DNA of 64,000 bases, taken from Crotophaga sulcirostris. Its lineage: Eukaryota > Chordata > Aves > Cuculiformes > Crotophagidae. The notes under the pieces are model-generated. The model did no database searches, was not told the origin of the DNA, and saw only the letters and a program-made list of their open reading frames with translations. Shown here in pieces: positions 62,163 through 64,000 of this stretch. The first letter of the stretch is position 1. Each line of letters begins with the position of its first letter. The stretch is from positions 316,764 to 380,763 of the forward strand of contig VYZB01000372.1 of the NCBI GenBank assembly GCA_013397455.1, written 5' to 3'. Position numbers and translations under genes: made by a program.

Positions 62163-64000
62163 AACATTATCTTTCCCTGAGAATACTTCTGTTCTCCCGG
62201 AGCTCATGTTCCTTTAATTTTTCTATTTATTTTAATTCATCACATTTTCTTTATGTAGGCTTTCCAAGTAAATGAAGAACACATTAATTCCTCTTGGTAA
62301 GCAGAGATACAAGAGAGTGTGTATGTGTGGTGATATATTTTCATCTCATAGGGTGACAAGAATCTGTATAAGAATTCACAGTGCTACTCCTTCCAAAACC
62401 ACAGTAGTTACTTATTACTGGCTTGTGTGCATGTTTATGAACCTGTGTTGGATTCTTGTGTTCCCCAGAGTGAGGGTTCCAATACATTTATTTGTATCCC
62501 ATTCAATTGAAAAAACTGAATCCTGTGAATCTTCCATACTTTTTGTCCGATGCTGAATATGAACAAAGAAAGAAAGGGGGTTCTCTGATAATAGCCTTCA
62601 AAGGTGCTAAGTCAGAATTAGATTGCATCCTGGCAGGATGAAAGGAGACCTTTTTCTTCTGAACATGAGCATTTGCCTCTTGTGCTTTCTCATTTTTTTC
62701 CTGTTACTGAAGCTCAGAGGACTACCTGCTTTCTTGCTAGAAGAGAAAAGAGATACCAGAAAATGTTGGAGTGATTTTTTTTTTTTTTACTGTTCACTTG
62801 AGAGCAGAGGAAGACTACACAAGAAAAGTGTAAATAATTGGACATCAAGCAAAACAATCTCAAAAATAAACAAGCTATGTTTCAGGAAGTAGATGCATAG
62901 ATCCAAATACAAAACTTTATTTTAACTGTACAGAATTATAAAGTCAGAGAAACACTTAAACGGTTTACTCAATTTTAAGCAGTTTATCAAAGCAAGTGCA
63001 GCCTTTTAAGTCAGCATATTTTGGTTTTCTTAACAGTGAAATTGTGAATTCCATCACAGCTATGAAGAAAGAGATTATTGGTTACAAGTAGTATAATGTC
63101 CACTTTTGAGAAAGTCACAAAACGTGTACCTGGATTGACTTAATTTGAGCTCAAATTTGACTGAATATAAATTGCAAATTAATAAGGGTAATCTTTTTTA
63201 AAATATGAAGTGCACAAATGACAGATTTCACCATGTTCTAAGTTCATGCTCATTATGTATCTTTTACTAATTTTATTTATAATTAAGGTCCATTTTGCCT
63301 TTTTTTGTCTAGTGTGATGTTATTGACACAACATTTCTGAATACTTTTGAAGTGCTCTGAGACATTCCCTGAAAAATTGTGTCAGCCAAGGTCCAAAAAG
63401 CAGAGTTGTTCCCAGGCTGTGTACTATCTAAGTAAGTGGGCATATTGGCAGTAATTTTACTCTCAGAGGATCAGAAAAATGAATTAAGCAAATGCCACAT
63501 TTTTTACATTGTTGGATAAATATTGATAATACAAAGATTATTGATGGATAAATTCTTGTGGATAAGAAAGAAAGAAGCATTTATTTATGACTGCTTGGTG
63601 TTTTCCTTGGGTTTGACTCATATAAGTCTAGACTGTTCTTGAAACCATGTATAATACAGCATGTATGTGGAAGCATGCTTCCAACAATAGGGACTGCTTT
63701 TGCTATTGAAAGACCTGGAGCACTGACTGTTTAAAATAAAAGCATCAATCTGTTTACAACAAGGTAAATTAAAATTTCAATTTGTAAGAACAGACATATA
63801 TTGCTACTTGTTATGTAGTGGTGTGTGGAAATCACATTAAAATGGGATGTGCAATATGATAATGATTTCAGCTGCACATTATAAAATGAGATTTTTTTGG
63901 TTGGATGAAAAATTCTCATAAGAGACAGTATTTCTGCAGTGGGAAAGCAACAGCATTGGTGTTTAATGAAGTCAAAATATGAATTTACAGAAGAGTCTTC

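Larger units (their letters stand above)
56099..64000. other. Probable intron downstream of the acidic exon
   Basis: No further exon supported. Pyrimidine/purine-biased stretches occur near 60100-60250 and 60600-60730. A CA/C repeat and an 11-bp duplication lie near 62080-62162. A minus-strand frame at 61796-62167 has a segment faintly like a LINE endonuclease, which I do not consider proven. Confidence 0.5.

Noticed and set aside
61796..62167. 123-codon minus-strand frame as a gene
   Set aside because: Starts in the C12 homopolymer (Gly run). Only a short segment has a faint LINE-like look, reported separately at low interest.
1..64000. CRISPR arrays, bacterial operons, tRNA or rRNA genes, retroviral LTR pairs
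   Set aside because: Looked for and not seen. The tandem repeats present have two or few copies and no spacer structure.

Overview
The window looks like a stretch of bird (or at least sauropsid) nuclear DNA. It is AT-rich and non-coding, with short satellites, and its recognisable interspersed repeats are almost all CR1 LINEs, the dominant retrotransposon of avian genomes. I recognised no Alu, L1 or SINE array, no bacterial-style gene packing and no rRNA or tRNA gene. Species and chromosome cannot be told from what I can see.

Coding content is very low. The best protein-coding segment is one internal exon on the + strand at 55940-56098: 159 bp, phase 1-1, with a strongly acidic product. I could not name its gene. 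If it is real, most of the window is probably intron of that gene, or intron plus flank, with at least 55 kb upstream and 7.9 kb downstream lacking another exon I could support. A second, weaker coding-like unit lies on the opposite strand at 48817-49140. It has an 85-codon ORF, a nearby AATAAA and a 10-base A tract, so it is either a processed retrocopy or a terminal exon.

Layout: 1-22.9 kb is AT-rich with only simple repeats. 22.9-27.7 kb holds an old CR1 (22895-23905) and a younger CR1 (27149-27715). 30.35-31.54 kb holds a CR1 with an unusual 3' end next to a decayed Ty3/gypsy-like pol remnant (RNase H, possibly integrase), which is the most unexpected thing in the window. 34.1-36.2 kb is a 2.1 kb CR1 with endonuclease and reverse-transcriptase remnants and an apparent internal deletion of the RT core. 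40.6-46.6 kb holds three more CR1 pieces, one of them the only + strand copy. The rest is AT-rich sequence with small tandem repeats.

No operon, CRISPR, phage or other multi-gene system is present. The notable observations are the gypsy-like fossil, the minus-strand unit with a polyadenylation-like end, and the symmetric acidic exon. All assignments come from reading motifs by eye; no database search was run.
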